Part shown: positions 51,104 to 60,007 of the stretch, in pieces
Layout of the letters: every line of letters begins with the position of its first letter
Position numbering within the stretch: position 1 is the stretch's first letter
Origin: Alteromonas profundi
Lineage (GTDB): Bacteria > Pseudomonadota > Gammaproteobacteria > Enterobacterales > Alteromonadaceae
Length of the DNA: 64,000 nt
Direction: 5' to 3'
NCBI RefSeq assembly: GCF_010500865.1
Contig: NZ_JAAAWN010000002.1
Location: forward strand, 1-64,000
Program-made: the position numbers and the translations under genes
The notes under the pieces: model-generated
The model's database searches: none
Told to the model about the DNA's origin: nothing
The model's input: the letters and a program-made list of their open reading frames with translations, nothing else

Positions 51104-52291
51104 TTATTTTACAAGTGTTTGCGCCAACGTTATTAAAGCAAGATCGCTGCCTTTTATGCCCACCAGAGATAATCCACATGGGGCATTGTGTAGGGAAAAT
51201 AACGGCAAATGTAATTGTGGAAGGCCAGTTAGACCTGCTATCGCGGTTAACGCGAGCAAAGCATTTCTATCATTTGCCAGCGTTTCGTCGTCGGCATCGC
51301 AGCGAGGTGCGACACCCGGCGTGGTTGGTATTACCAAAATATCCGCGTTCTCAAATAGCGTTTCAATGTGCTTTATAACATTGGATTGTTGCGCTTTTGC
51401 GGCATCAATTTGTGCTGTGGTAATGGTTTTACACCAATTCAACCGCAGCATAATATCGTCTGCGATATCCGGTTGTTGTTGATTTAGCCAATGGCCATGT
51501 TGCTGCCAAATTTCGCCCCCTTGTAATACTCTAAAGGTGTCGGCGGTGGCTAATTGCTTAATATCAAGCTGATCTGGCGCCAGTTCTATACAATGGTACG
51601 TGAGTGCGAGTTGCGCTAACCATTCATCACATGCCTTTTTGTGCGCCACCGTCTCAAACAAGCTTCTAGCTATAGCAAACGTAGGGGTGTTGTAGGCGCG
51701 TTGTTGGCTATTTTTAGCTAAACACACCTTGGCTACTGCTAAGAGGGTATCTATTTCTTTTGTCATCCAGCCAACGGTGTCAAAAGAAGGCGCTAACGCT
51801 ACCATATTGTCGCAAGGAATAGCCCCATGGGTGGTGCGAATACCCCATAAACCCTGATAGCTAGCAGGTACTCGAATAGAGCCGCCGGTATCAGTACCTA
51901 GCCCGACATCCGCTTGGTCAGTACTTACCGCAACAGCCGACCCTGATGAAGAGCCGCCAGGTATATGCTCGGGCGCTGCTGGGTTTACCAGAGTATTGTA
52001 GTGCTTGTTTTTGCCATTTAAGCTGTACGCTAATTCGTCGGTAATGGTTTTGCCGACAAATTGTGCCCCTGCATCAAGTAGGGCAGTTACGGTGGAATTC
52101 GTTGTCGTGGGTGTAGAATGGCTTGCTAACCAGTCGGGGTTACCCGCAGCGGTAGGTAAGCCTGCCATATGAAAAAGATCTTTTACCGCAAGGGTATAGC
52201 CCGTCAACGGGGCAGATTCAACGGGCGCAGTAGATGTACTGGCTGACGTAAAAGCATCGGATGTAGGTACGCTTACAAATGGAGAAGACAC
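51104..52291 (-). CDS. Amidase-signature-family amidohydrolase
   Basis: 395-aa amidase of the Ser-Ser-Lys triad family. The Lys is in YTLAVKDLFHMAG (about residue 32-40), the cis-Ser in GGSSSGSAVAVS and the nucleophile Ser in GTDTGGSIRVPAS. Related to AtzE/HpxY-type amidases. It is the promoter-proximal gene of the ureide operon, behind two GAAAC-N4-GTTTC palindromes. Since no carbamoyltransferase for oxalurate is visible here, it may hydrolyse oxalurate or another carbamoyl amide. That assignment is inference. Confidence 0.85.
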   Translation of the reverse strand: MSSPFVSVPTSDAFTSASTSTAPVESAPLTGYTLAVKDLFHMAGLPTAAGNPDWLASHSTPTTTNSTVTALLDAGAQFVGKTITDELAYSLNGKNKHYNTLVNPAAPEHIPGGSSSGSAVAVSTDQADVGLGTDTGGSIRVPASYQGLWGIRTTHGAIPCDNMVALAPSFDTVGWMTKEIDTLLAVAKVCLAKNSQQRAYNTPTFAIARSLFETVAHKKACDEWLAQLALTYHCIELAPDQLDIKQLATADTFRVLQGGEIWQQHGHWLNQQQPDIADDIMLRLNWCKTITTAQIDAAKAQQSNVIKHIETLFENADILVIPTTPGVAPRCDADDETLANDRNALLALTAIAGLTGLPQLHLPLFSLHNAPCGLSLVGIKGSDLALITLAQTLVK

Positions 52292-52326
52292 AGTAGACTA
52301 ATTGGTTAAGTTATTAATGCTACCAT

Positions 52327-52369
52327 GAAACAATCGTTTCTATTGTTTGTCAAGTGAAACGTTTGTTTC
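52327..52369. promoter_or_regulatory. Two RpiR-type palindromic operators
   Basis: GAAAC-AATC-GTTTC (52327-52340) and GAAAC-GTTT-GTTTC (52356-52369) are two palindromes with identical half-sites, 29 bp apart centre to centre. A further GTTTC half-site is at 52385. They fill the 109-bp gap between the RpiR regulator gene and the amidase, and thus cover the promoter of the ureide operon. Binding by the RpiR protein is inferred. Confidence 0.75.
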
Positions 52370-52400
52370 TTGTTGGGGTTTGCCGTTTCATCGGTGTCTT

Positions 52401-53231
52401 TTATTTGCTCTTTTCAAGCTCATCAAGCGAGGCATAAGTGCGGGTAATAGCACTAACCCGTTCGCTCGCTTCATTCCCTAGTAACGCGTATGTATGGTTG
52501 CATATAGCAGATATTAAACTCATCGGCGCTGCGTAACTATCAAAAGGCGCGTTATTACCTAAGTGACACACTAATAATTGTGTGACTTGGTTGCGGTACA
52601 CTTGTCCGGTAGGGTCGGTGATTAAAATTACCTGCGCGTGTTGTATGGTATCCAAGACAAATTTAAACTGCCGAGTACGCCTTCGAAACCCTAGCAGCAC
52701 CACCACATCATCCTCACCTAAATCGACAATGTCCTCTCCCAAGGTTTGGCCGGGTTGGGGGAGCAGTCGTACCGACGTTCTAATTTGCTTTAACTGTTGC
52801 CTGAAATGCAATGCTAAGGGATAAGCGTTTCGAAAACCGATAAGGGTTACCTGCTTGGCGTTCGCTAAACGCGTAGCAATATCGTGCAGTACCTCTTCTT
52901 GTACGTGGGCAAAAGTTTGCGATAAATTATTAAATTCGTGCTCTTGATGGCTAGTGAATGAAGTAGGGGTGTGTACGGGTACACCTTGCTCACGCAACGA
53001 CAAATGGGTGTCTTTTGCTTGCTGATGCGAGTTAAACCCCAGCTGGCGAAAAAAACGACTGACGGTGGCTTTGGATGTGTGCGTTTTTTCAGCAATTTGT
53101 GCGGTAGATTGAGAAATTACTGCCAAGGGTGCTTGTTGCAGATATTGAGCTATACGCTTTCCTGCCGGGGATAACGAGGCATAGTGTTTTTCAATTTGTT
53201 TTAACACATTATTCGTTTTTTCACTCGTCAT
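52401..53231 (-). CDS. MurR/RpiR-family transcriptional regulator (HpxU-like)
   Basis: 276-aa regulator with an N-terminal HTH (residues about 8-75: YASLSPAGKRIAQYLQ, then STAQIAEKTHTSKATVSRFFRQLGFNS) and a C-terminal SIS sugar-phosphate-isomerase-like domain (about 120-260: VTLIGFRNAYPLALHFRQQL, VVVLLGFRRRTRQF, ILITD). Klebsiella's hpx purine cluster also has an RpiR-type regulator. It precedes the amidase gene in the same orientation, with two palindromic operators between. The ligand is likely an ureide or oxalurate, but this is inference. Confidence 0.9.
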   Translation of the reverse strand: MTSEKTNNVLKQIEKHYASLSPAGKRIAQYLQQAPLAVISQSTAQIAEKTHTSKATVSRFFRQLGFNSHQQAKDTHLSLREQGVPVHTPTSFTSHQEHEFNNLSQTFAHVQEEVLHDIATRLANAKQVTLIGFRNAYPLALHFRQQLKQIRTSVRLLPQPGQTLGEDIVDLGEDDVVVLLGFRRRTRQFKFVLDTIQHAQVILITDPTGQVYRNQVTQLLVCHLGNNAPFDSYAAPMSLISAICNHTYALLGNEASERVSAITRTYASLDELEKSK

Positions 53232-53531
53232 AGTGATCAGGTGCTCTTCGCTTAAAAAACGCCAATTTAGGACGTAAAAAGGCCAGTAAAAATTGCCTTA
53301 ACTCTGTTAGACCTACACATTTTTATGTTTGTACGCCATTTTGGCTAAGCATATATGAATGTTAGCTAGTTTACTCATTTTTACACTTAACTAAAAACAT
53401 AAGTGTATCCAATGACTTAGCATTAGTGAAAAAGAGTAACACAGAAATATGTCTATATTGTCAAATTTGGCACTACACTTTCATAGTTACATTCATCGTT
53501 AAATTCATCAAACTGTCATCGGTTGGTAATA
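53232..53531. other. AT-rich divergent promoter region
   Basis: 300 bp between the RpiR regulator and the CPBP protease gene, AT-rich with no gene and no notable repeat. Confidence 0.6.
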
Positions 53532-54173
53532 GTGTCGAAGTCTACCGTTTTAAAGCTGTGGTCTGAGTTAGTCTTGTTATTTGTTGCGCTTCCCTTTGCA
53601 ATATTTTACTGGATTAATCATTTTGCTGATTGGTTAATGCCAATTTTAGGCATGTTAGGCTTAGGGTGCTTGGCTGTACTTTTGGCCGATAAACAGTTTC
53701 ATCGCGTGCGGTTATGGCATTGGCAAGACGGTAAAACCCATCTTAAGCAGGCCTTGAAGCTATTTGTGCCTTGGGCGAGTTTGCTAGCGCTTGTGGTTTA
53801 CCTGGTTAAGCCTGATTTGTTTTTACATTGGCCGTTGAACCAACCTTGGATGTGGGTGTTAACCTTACTAATTTATCCTATTGTGTCGGTTATCCCTCAA
53901 GAAATTATTTTTAGAACGTTTTTCTTTCATCGCTATAAACGCATTTTACCATCTCGCTATGCCCGCTGGGGCGCGAGTACCTTCGTGTTTGGATTAGCAC
54001 ATTTGGTGTATGGTAATTGGGTAGCAGTTATTATTTCTTGGATAGGCGGAGCCATTTTTGGTTACCGATACATGCAAACTAACTCAACGCCTGTAGTAGT
54101 TATAGAGCACGCGTTATGGGGCAGTTTTCTGTTTACCGTTGGGCTAGGGTCGTATTTGGTTATTGCAGGTTAA
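53532..54173 (+). CDS. CPBP-family intramembrane metalloprotease
   Basis: 213-aa polytopic membrane protein of the CPBP (CAAX protease) family. Motif 1 is IPQEIIFRTFF, where the usual first Glu of EExxxR is Gln; motif 2 is FGLAHLVYGNW; motif 3 is EHALWGSFLF. Since one Glu, Arg and both His remain, activity is possible but altered. The GTG at 53532 is chosen; a TTG at 53523 would add three residues, and neither has a good ribosome binding site. It is upstream of an MscS channel gene by 42 bp. Confidence 0.8.
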   Translation: MSKSTVLKLWSELVLLFVALPFAIFYWINHFADWLMPILGMLGLGCLAVLLADKQFHRVRLWHWQDGKTHLKQALKLFVPWASLLALVVYLVKPDLFLHWPLNQPWMWVLTLLIYPIVSVIPQEIIFRTFFFHRYKRILPSRYARWGASTFVFGLAHLVYGNWVAVIISWIGGAIFGYRYMQTNSTPVVVIEHALWGSFLFTVGLGSYLVIAG

Positions 54174-54215
54174 TGTTTATATGAGGTGGCCGCTGGCCAA
54201 GGAGAACTTCACGGT

Positions 54216-55400
54216 ATGTTTTTGATTACAGCAGCAATTGAAGGGCTTAATACATTGCCCACATCCTTTGCGCTACAGCAAGATGTTGGGGGCGTTGAAA
54301 GCATCACAGAAGCACAATCTTTGGTGGTAGAGCTTTGGCATAATTTTCTATACCGCTTACCTGGGCTGGCCATAGGGCTGGTGGTTATGTTGGTATTTAT
54401 TCTGCTCGCCGGACCTGTATCTAGGTTGCTATTAAAGCCGACGGCCGCATCATCGTTAACGCCTTTAATAAAGTCTGTTGCCCAACGAAGTGTAAGCTTG
54501 TTCATCATTTTATTGGGCATTTACCTATTTTTATACTTGGCAGGCCTAACGGGGTTTGCCGTGGCTGTAGTAAGCGGAACCGGCGTAGTAGGGTTAATAC
54601 TAGGCTTTGCATTTCGCGATATTGCAGAGAACTTTATTTCGAGCTTACTGCTTACAGTACAACGCCCTTTTAGAATTGGTGACATAGTACAAATTAACGA
54701 TTTCACAGGCATTATTCAGAAAGTTACCGCACGTGCTACCACTATTGTGGACTTTGACGGTAATCATATACAAATTCCCAACGCCACTATTTATAAAGGG
54801 GTAATTAAAAACCTAACCGCAAACCCACTTATGCGCGGACATTTTGTGTTAGGGGTGGGTTATGACGCCAATATTCAACATGCGCAAACGCTAGCGTTAG
54901 CGTTAGTTAACGCCCACCCTAATGTACTTGAAGACCCTGAGCCGCAGGTATTAATTGATAATCTCGGTGCTTCTACCTACAACGTGAAGGTTTATTTTTG
55001 GGTAAACGTGGAAGAAACCAGTGTACTTAAAATGTCATCGGTATTAATGAGGGAGCTGGTACGCAAATATACAGAAAACGGAATTAGTATGCCTGACGAT
55101 GCAAGAGAGCGCGTATTTCCCCAAGGCTTACCGTTAATTACGCCTTCGCAGGAGCCTATGGCAGAGCAAGAAAAGCAGACGCCTGCTAAACAGGAACAAC
55201 AGCCAGCGTCGAATGCTAAGGAGAAGCAGCCCAGCGAACGGGAAATCAACAAAGCGCAAACGGATAACGAAAGTGCGTTTTCTCTTAATAGCGCATCAAA
55301 ACAGGAACACGCCAACGATGACGTTTCTAGCGAGGCTAATGAAATTAGAGAGCAGGCTCAACGAGCAAGAGATCCTGAAAGCGGCGAAAACATAATGTAG
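54216..55400 (+). CDS. MscS-family mechanosensitive channel with long C-terminal tail
   Basis: 394-aa small-conductance mechanosensitive channel. The ATG at 54216 is preferred because AAGGAG lies 11 bp upstream; an upstream GTG is rejected. Two to three membrane segments precede the pore helix and signature GVVGLILGFAFRDIAENFISSLLL. The beta domain has RPFRIGDIVQINDFTG and HIQIPNATIYKG. After about residue 310 comes a charged, low-complexity tail of roughly 85 residues rich in Gln, Glu, Lys and Ala. Such a tail is not part of the MscS fold and may bind partners or crowd the pore. Confidence 0.92.
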   Translation: MFLITAAIEGLNTLPTSFALQQDVGGVESITEAQSLVVELWHNFLYRLPGLAIGLVVMLVFILLAGPVSRLLLKPTAASSLTPLIKSVAQRSVSLFIILLGIYLFLYLAGLTGFAVAVVSGTGVVGLILGFAFRDIAENFISSLLLTVQRPFRIGDIVQINDFTGIIQKVTARATTIVDFDGNHIQIPNATIYKGVIKNLTANPLMRGHFVLGVGYDANIQHAQTLALALVNAHPNVLEDPEPQVLIDNLGASTYNVKVYFWVNVEETSVLKMSSVLMRELVRKYTENGISMPDDARERVFPQGLPLITPSQEPMAEQEKQTPAKQEQQPASNAKEKQPSEREINKAQTDNESAFSLNSASKQEHANDDVSSEANEIREQAQRARDPESGENIM

Positions 55401-55681
55401 TCAACGAAAACAATCACTTCCGAACCTAACGAAATTGCACTTCGCCTCCTACCAATATTTAATAGATATTCAAAAAACAATAGGGGGTTGCTGCATCAGG
55501 CTTTCTGCAATAGTATAAAATCTTCTACCCCATTTCATTGCACCTAATGGCATTCGGTAAGCTATCATTTTTATTCGTATAGCGACCGAAAATAATAATA
55601 ACCGGTACCAAGCTCATTTATTAAAAATGAAATATTAATCCATTTTTATCATTGAGAAAGTGGCAGAGGAATATTCATTTA

Positions 55682-56710
55682 ATGAGCAAATCTCACCTGT
55701 GGGCGAAGGAGCTTGAATATCGTCGCACAGTGTTAAACGTTGTGTTGCGGGTCATCATATTCTCAGGCTCCGTCTTTGTAATTAATAACTGGTTCGAAGG
55801 CTTAAAAGTTTTAGCGTTGATTGAGCTAGCAGTAGTGCTACTTTCAATTGGTATTCTTTGTATCCACAGAAAAACGCCTCATTTAACCTTTTGGGCTTCA
55901 GTGTTTTTATTTTCTGTATATGCGGTTATTTTGGTTGGTATATATTTAGTACCATTTATTGCCGCGCTTTTTACATGGTTATTCTTAATTCCTGTACTCT
56001 CATACCTGCTTCTTGGTATTGCTTTGGGTAATGTGTTTACCAGTGTGTTTGTTGTGGCAGGTGTCGCTATTCTTTTCAACGATCAGTTTTCTGCTTCTCC
56101 TGCTATGCCCCCCATCTCAGTGGCCAACATTGGCCTATGTTTATCGGCCATCTGGGCGTTGTCGTACACCTATGAATATAAGCGTGCAGCCGTAGTTAAA
56201 CGCCTACAGCAAATGGCCGCTATCGACCCACTAACCGGCTTAAATAACCGCTTGCTGCTTGAGTCTATTTTCGACATGCTTTGTGAGAGTTTGCCTGAAA
56301 AACAAAAAAGCGTTTCTATGTTACTTATCGATTTAGACCACTTTAAAACGGTAAACGACAAATACGGGCACGATGTTGGCGATAAGGTACTGATAAACGT
56401 GTCTAGCCTTATTAACGATGTGCGTAGACGCAACGACTGGGCGTTTCGGCTAGGGGGAGAAGAATTTTGCATGCTCATTCCAGATACGAGCGAGTGTCAA
56501 GGCATACAAATTGCTGAGCGCATTCGCTCGGCAATAGAAAAAACTATACCGATTGATGGCGTTGCCATCAATATTACCGTGACTATCGGTGTTTCTCATT
56601 GGCCTGCAGATGGGAAGACGTTAAACCAACTGTATAAAGTGGCAGACAATCGCTTATACGAAGGCAAGAAAAACGGCCGAAATAAAGTAATTGCTCGCGA
56701 TCCCGAGTAA
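55682..56710 (+). CDS. Membrane GGDEF diguanylate cyclase
   Basis: 342-aa protein with about five to six membrane segments (residues 20-165) and a C-terminal GGDEF domain (about 180-340). The active-site motif RLGGEEFCMLIP is intact and the RRND I-site is five residues upstream. The membrane sensor part resembles no family I can name. The ATG at 55682 has GAGGA 11 bp upstream; a TTG at 55652 is an alternative. Stands alone. Confidence 0.9.
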   Translation: MSKSHLWAKELEYRRTVLNVVLRVIIFSGSVFVINNWFEGLKVLALIELAVVLLSIGILCIHRKTPHLTFWASVFLFSVYAVILVGIYLVPFIAALFTWLFLIPVLSYLLLGIALGNVFTSVFVVAGVAILFNDQFSASPAMPPISVANIGLCLSAIWALSYTYEYKRAAVVKRLQQMAAIDPLTGLNNRLLLESIFDMLCESLPEKQKSVSMLLIDLDHFKTVNDKYGHDVGDKVLINVSSLINDVRRRNDWAFRLGGEEFCMLIPDTSECQGIQIAERIRSAIEKTIPIDGVAINITVTIGVSHWPADGKTLNQLYKVADNRLYEGKKNGRNKVIARDPE

Positions 56711-56769
56711 AGATGGGGACGGGAGGGTTTAGTGTGGTTAATTCTTCTGTATTTTAACCCATGCTTTCA

Positions 56770-57990
56770 TTAATACATTTCGTTTTTTGCTCGGCTCATT
56801 TCAATTAAACGGCTATAGGTTCGCCGAAATTCAAAGGTCAATGCGCCGTCTAAATACAACTTTTCCAGAGGCACATCGCAACTTAAATACAGCGTAACAT
56901 TTTGATCATAAAGCTCATCAATAAGACTTATGAAACGCCTGGCTTTATTATCGTTTATTGAGTAATTCACAACCCGCTCCCCAGTTGTTGTTGCTTGATC
57001 GTTACCCACACCGTCTTCCGTGCCTCTTGCTTTTATCCAATTGCGTGGCTCGGCGCCAAGCGCTGGCACATTGCTTATCATCACGATGGCAAAACGTTGG
57101 GCTATTTCCATGTAATCTAACTGAGAGCGCGGCCCATCGCACAGAGCATGAAAATCGAACCAGACAATACTGTGAAGAGATTTTTCGCTTGCGAGGGTAA
57201 CCTTGATCACATCAATGTGACGCTGACATATTTTAATTTGCGTATCGCTTTGCCACGTTAAAGCGTGCTTGCAGGTAAGTTGATTAAATTGCTTGGCAAT
57301 ATTCACCTGGGCACTGAGCCCGATATATGTAGAAGGTTCAGTGCAAGCGGTATTGTTCGCGTGCCCCATATCGTGTAAGCGATGGTCCACCTGGCCGTTT
57401 AGATGAATCATCTGTGTGTGGCGCTGCAATAATTCTATACAAGGTAAAAACTTATGTCGGGCCAAGCCATTTTCATACAAGCGTTCGATGGGGATATTGG
57501 AAGTAGCAACCAACACTACCCCTTCTTCAAACAAACATTCAAACAAGCCCGATAAAAGCATAGCATCGCCAATATCTGATACGAAAAATTCATCAAAACA
57601 TAGTACACGATACCCATCGCCTAATGATGCAGCCAGTTCTTTTGCTATCTTAGGTAAAGGGTTTTGCTGCCCACTATACGCGTTGAGCGACTGATGTATT
57701 TGCGCCATAAAACGATGGAAATGTAGCCGCATTTTGCCTTTTCTGCCTAAGCAATCGTAAAACAAATCCATTAAAAACGTTTTTCCACGGCCTACATCGC
57801 CCCAAAAATAAAGCCCTTTTACAGGCGTAGAGGGAGCGAGATTTGATGCGATGAGTTGGTGGTAAAGCCGGTCTAGTGCTTTGATCGCTTCTAGCTGACA
57901 GGCGTCTTCACATAGGGTTTTACCTATTTGAGACTGATAAACAGCCATTGGTGACGCCAAAGTGGTACCCAGGTTTTGCCCGTTAGGCAT
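56770..57990 (-). CDS. zapE: Cell division ATPase ZapE
   Basis: 406-aa AFG1/ZapE-family AAA-like ATPase that acts at the constricting Z-ring. The start at 57990 has GAGG 9 bp upstream; an ATG at 58026 is less likely. Walker A is WGDVGRGKTFLMD; the MRLHFHRFM block, Walker B LCFDEFFVSDIGDAM, sensor VVLVATSNIP and the C-terminal FEFRRTYSRLIEM segment follow the family order. It is typical core-genome gene content. The presence of ZapE and of the FtsZ paralogue in the same window is coincidental as far as can be seen. Confidence 0.93.
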   Translation of the reverse strand: MPNGQNLGTTLASPMAVYQSQIGKTLCEDACQLEAIKALDRLYHQLIASNLAPSTPVKGLYFWGDVGRGKTFLMDLFYDCLGRKGKMRLHFHRFMAQIHQSLNAYSGQQNPLPKIAKELAASLGDGYRVLCFDEFFVSDIGDAMLLSGLFECLFEEGVVLVATSNIPIERLYENGLARHKFLPCIELLQRHTQMIHLNGQVDHRLHDMGHANNTACTEPSTYIGLSAQVNIAKQFNQLTCKHALTWQSDTQIKICQRHIDVIKVTLASEKSLHSIVWFDFHALCDGPRSQLDYMEIAQRFAIVMISNVPALGAEPRNWIKARGTEDGVGNDQATTTGERVVNYSINDNKARRFISLIDELYDQNVTLYLSCDVPLEKLYLDGALTFEFRRTYSRLIEMSRAKNEMY

Positions 57991-58040
57991 GGTAAATAAC
58001 CTCAATATAAATAATAATTTAGCCAAAAATTTAGTGGCGT

Positions 58041-59108
58041 CTAGAGGCGTGAAACCGCTACGGGCGCTAAATTACAGCGCCCGAGAAAGTCTTGCCATAA
58101 GCGCACGTGCTCGTGCATAGCATCTTGGTATTCGCTAAAACCTTCATGCGCGTGGGTTGCAATAAATTGTTTGAATGCGGGGCTTAGGGCATCTGAGGCA
58201 ACCCAGCGTTGCCATAATGGCGCTAGCTGGTAATGAATTTGGTTTAGCTTACTGCCCACCGGCTGAATTTTTTCAATAAAAAACAAATAAAATACATTTC
58301 GCAGCACCTTCGCTTTCTCACTGGCTCTACCCTTGGGGCAATTAACTGAGGCTAAGGGGCGTTTAAGCGCGCCAGTAAGTGTGGTTAATTCATTGGTTAA
58401 CAGCTGTTGGGTAAGCCATAGTTTTGCGGGTAAGCGCGAGTTTGAGAGTGTACGTAGCTGCGCTTCTAAATGGTTACTGTTAAACGCACCTACCTTATCG
58501 CTTCGATGAGCAAGGCTATCTAAGTAATATAGTGCGTTTACACTGCTACTTATTTGTGAAGATGATTCTACCTCTAGGAGCGAGCTAGCGAGGCTTAGCC
58601 CCTGCTTCATTTCGCTGCTATTTTGGATAAGCTGCGCCCAAATTTGCGGCCATTGGGCGCGTTTTTGTTCGCGCCAATTGTTTATCAGGGCAGCGAGTTG
58701 TTTATTATTTTTGCTCACTTTTTCTTCACAATTAGCTAATACGGTACCTAGCTTTTGCTCATACGCGAACCGTTGTGAAGGAAGTTGTGTTTTACCTAGC
58801 ACTGTATTGCGCTGGGCAACTATGCGGCCTAGTTCACAATCTTGAATAGCATAAAAATTACGTAGGTTAATATTTACCGGTGTTACATTAACCACACGCT
58901 CAGATACGCTAGGGTAACGAAGCGTATGTTTATCAGCATCAGCAGGAGCAATAGGGGAATCGAGCACGCGCGCCAGTCGAGTTCGGTATTCGTTAATATT
59001 CGCCTTTAGCCCTGTGTGACCAAAGCACCCCGAAAGCAAAACAAGGCCCATCAGCACCACGCTGGCTTTCCATTGAAATTGAAGCCGCTTACTATGTGGC
59101 GCTACCAT
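58041..59108 (-). CDS. DUF3080 family lipoprotein
   Basis: 355-aa lipoprotein with lipobox LLSGC (Cys28) and a helical periplasmic domain of the DUF3080 family, common in Alteromonadales and Vibrionales. Landmarks are INEYRTRLARVL, NLRNFYAIQDCELGRIVAQRNT and the late FIATHAHEGFSEYQDAMHEHVRLWQDFL. Function unknown. It lies between zapE and folM, and its upstream region carries three 15-bp repeats. Confidence 0.85.
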   Translation of the reverse strand: MVAPHSKRLQFQWKASVVLMGLVLLSGCFGHTGLKANINEYRTRLARVLDSPIAPADADKHTLRYPSVSERVVNVTPVNINLRNFYAIQDCELGRIVAQRNTVLGKTQLPSQRFAYEQKLGTVLANCEEKVSKNNKQLAALINNWREQKRAQWPQIWAQLIQNSSEMKQGLSLASSLLEVESSSQISSSVNALYYLDSLAHRSDKVGAFNSNHLEAQLRTLSNSRLPAKLWLTQQLLTNELTTLTGALKRPLASVNCPKGRASEKAKVLRNVFYLFFIEKIQPVGSKLNQIHYQLAPLWQRWVASDALSPAFKQFIATHAHEGFSEYQDAMHEHVRLWQDFLGRCNLAPVAVSRL

Positions 59109-59128
59109 GTAGTTTCACCCTTTTCCTT

Positions 59129-59173
59129 AGCCGTTAAAATTGTAGCCGTTATAATTGTAGCGGTTAAAATTTT
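59129..59173. repeat. Three tandem copies of a 15-bp repeat
   Basis: AGCCGTTAAAATTGT at 59129, AGCCGTTATAATTGT at 59144 and AGCGGTTAAAATTTT at 59159 are head-to-tail copies with one to two differences, 21 bp upstream of the DUF3080 lipoprotein start. Because each contains TTATAAT-like or TTAAAAT sequence, they may generate several -10 elements or be repeated regulator half-sites. Confidence 0.85.
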
Positions 59174-59234
59174 CACCCCCTCTACGGATTATTTAAAGCG
59201 CTAAAATACCCCTACCTTTATTATACATAGCCTA

Positions 59235-59990
59235 TTAAGCCGGTGTACCCGTATGTAAACCTCGGCCACCATCCACGTACAGAATTTGGCCAGTTACGTA
59301 AGATGCCCCTAATAAGTATTCCATGGCATGTGTGATGTCCTCGCAACTGCCTAAAGTACCCATTGGAATGCTATCTAGCATCGTGAGTTTGTCCTGTTCG
59401 CTTAACGGGCGTTCGGGCCACAAAATTGCCCCAGGGGCTATACCATTTACCCTCACATCCGGTGCCATTTCAATAGCAAGCGATTTAGTTAGCGTGGCAA
59501 GCGCCCCTTTCGCCAAGCTATATACACTATGTTTAGGAAGAGGTCGGTCAATATGCATATCAACCATATTAATAATACAGCCTTGCTGCTTTTTAAGCGT
59601 GTCAGCTAGGGCTTGAGAAAGAAATAAGGGGCCTTGCACATTACTTCCCACCAACGATGTCCAGTCTTCTTGCTGAATGTGGCCAAATGGGGTGGGGTAA
59701 AAGCTAGAGGCGTTATTAATGAGTACATCAATTTGCCCCCATTCTTTGATGCTTTGCTTCGCTAGGCGGTGTACGTCTTCAATATCTGTAAGGTTGGCGC
59801 TGATAGCTACAGCGCTATTAGCGCGTAGGTGGTTAAACCGCGTTACTTGGCTGGTGGCCAAGGCTTCAGATTGACCATAGTGAATAATGAGGTTATAGCC
59901 CAGCCGATGTAAATGTGTTGCCATTGCTAAACCAATACGTTTAGCCGCGCCCGTAACTAGGGCCACAGGAGGATGAATTGATGAAGGCAT
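59235..59990 (-). CDS. folM: Pteridine / dihydromonapterin reductase FolM (SDR)
   Basis: 251-aa short-chain dehydrogenase/reductase. The cofactor motif TGAAKRIG has the Arg typical of pteridine reductases and NADPH users. NNAS and YSLAK with the catalytic Tyr and Lys follow, and the LYVDGGRGL tail is FolM-like. It reduces dihydromonapterin, or dihydrofolate more weakly. It lies 17 bp downstream of the fructosamine kinase gene, in the same direction. Confidence 0.88.
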   Translation of the reverse strand: MPSSIHPPVALVTGAAKRIGLAMATHLHRLGYNLIIHYGQSEALATSQVTRFNHLRANSAVAISANLTDIEDVHRLAKQSIKEWGQIDVLINNASSFYPTPFGHIQQEDWTSLVGSNVQGPLFLSQALADTLKKQQGCIINMVDMHIDRPLPKHSVYSLAKGALATLTKSLAIEMAPDVRVNGIAPGAILWPERPLSEQDKLTMLDSIPMGTLGSCEDITHAMEYLLGASYVTGQILYVDGGRGLHTGTPA

Positions 59991-60007
59991 TTAAAAAGAA
60001 AACTCCG

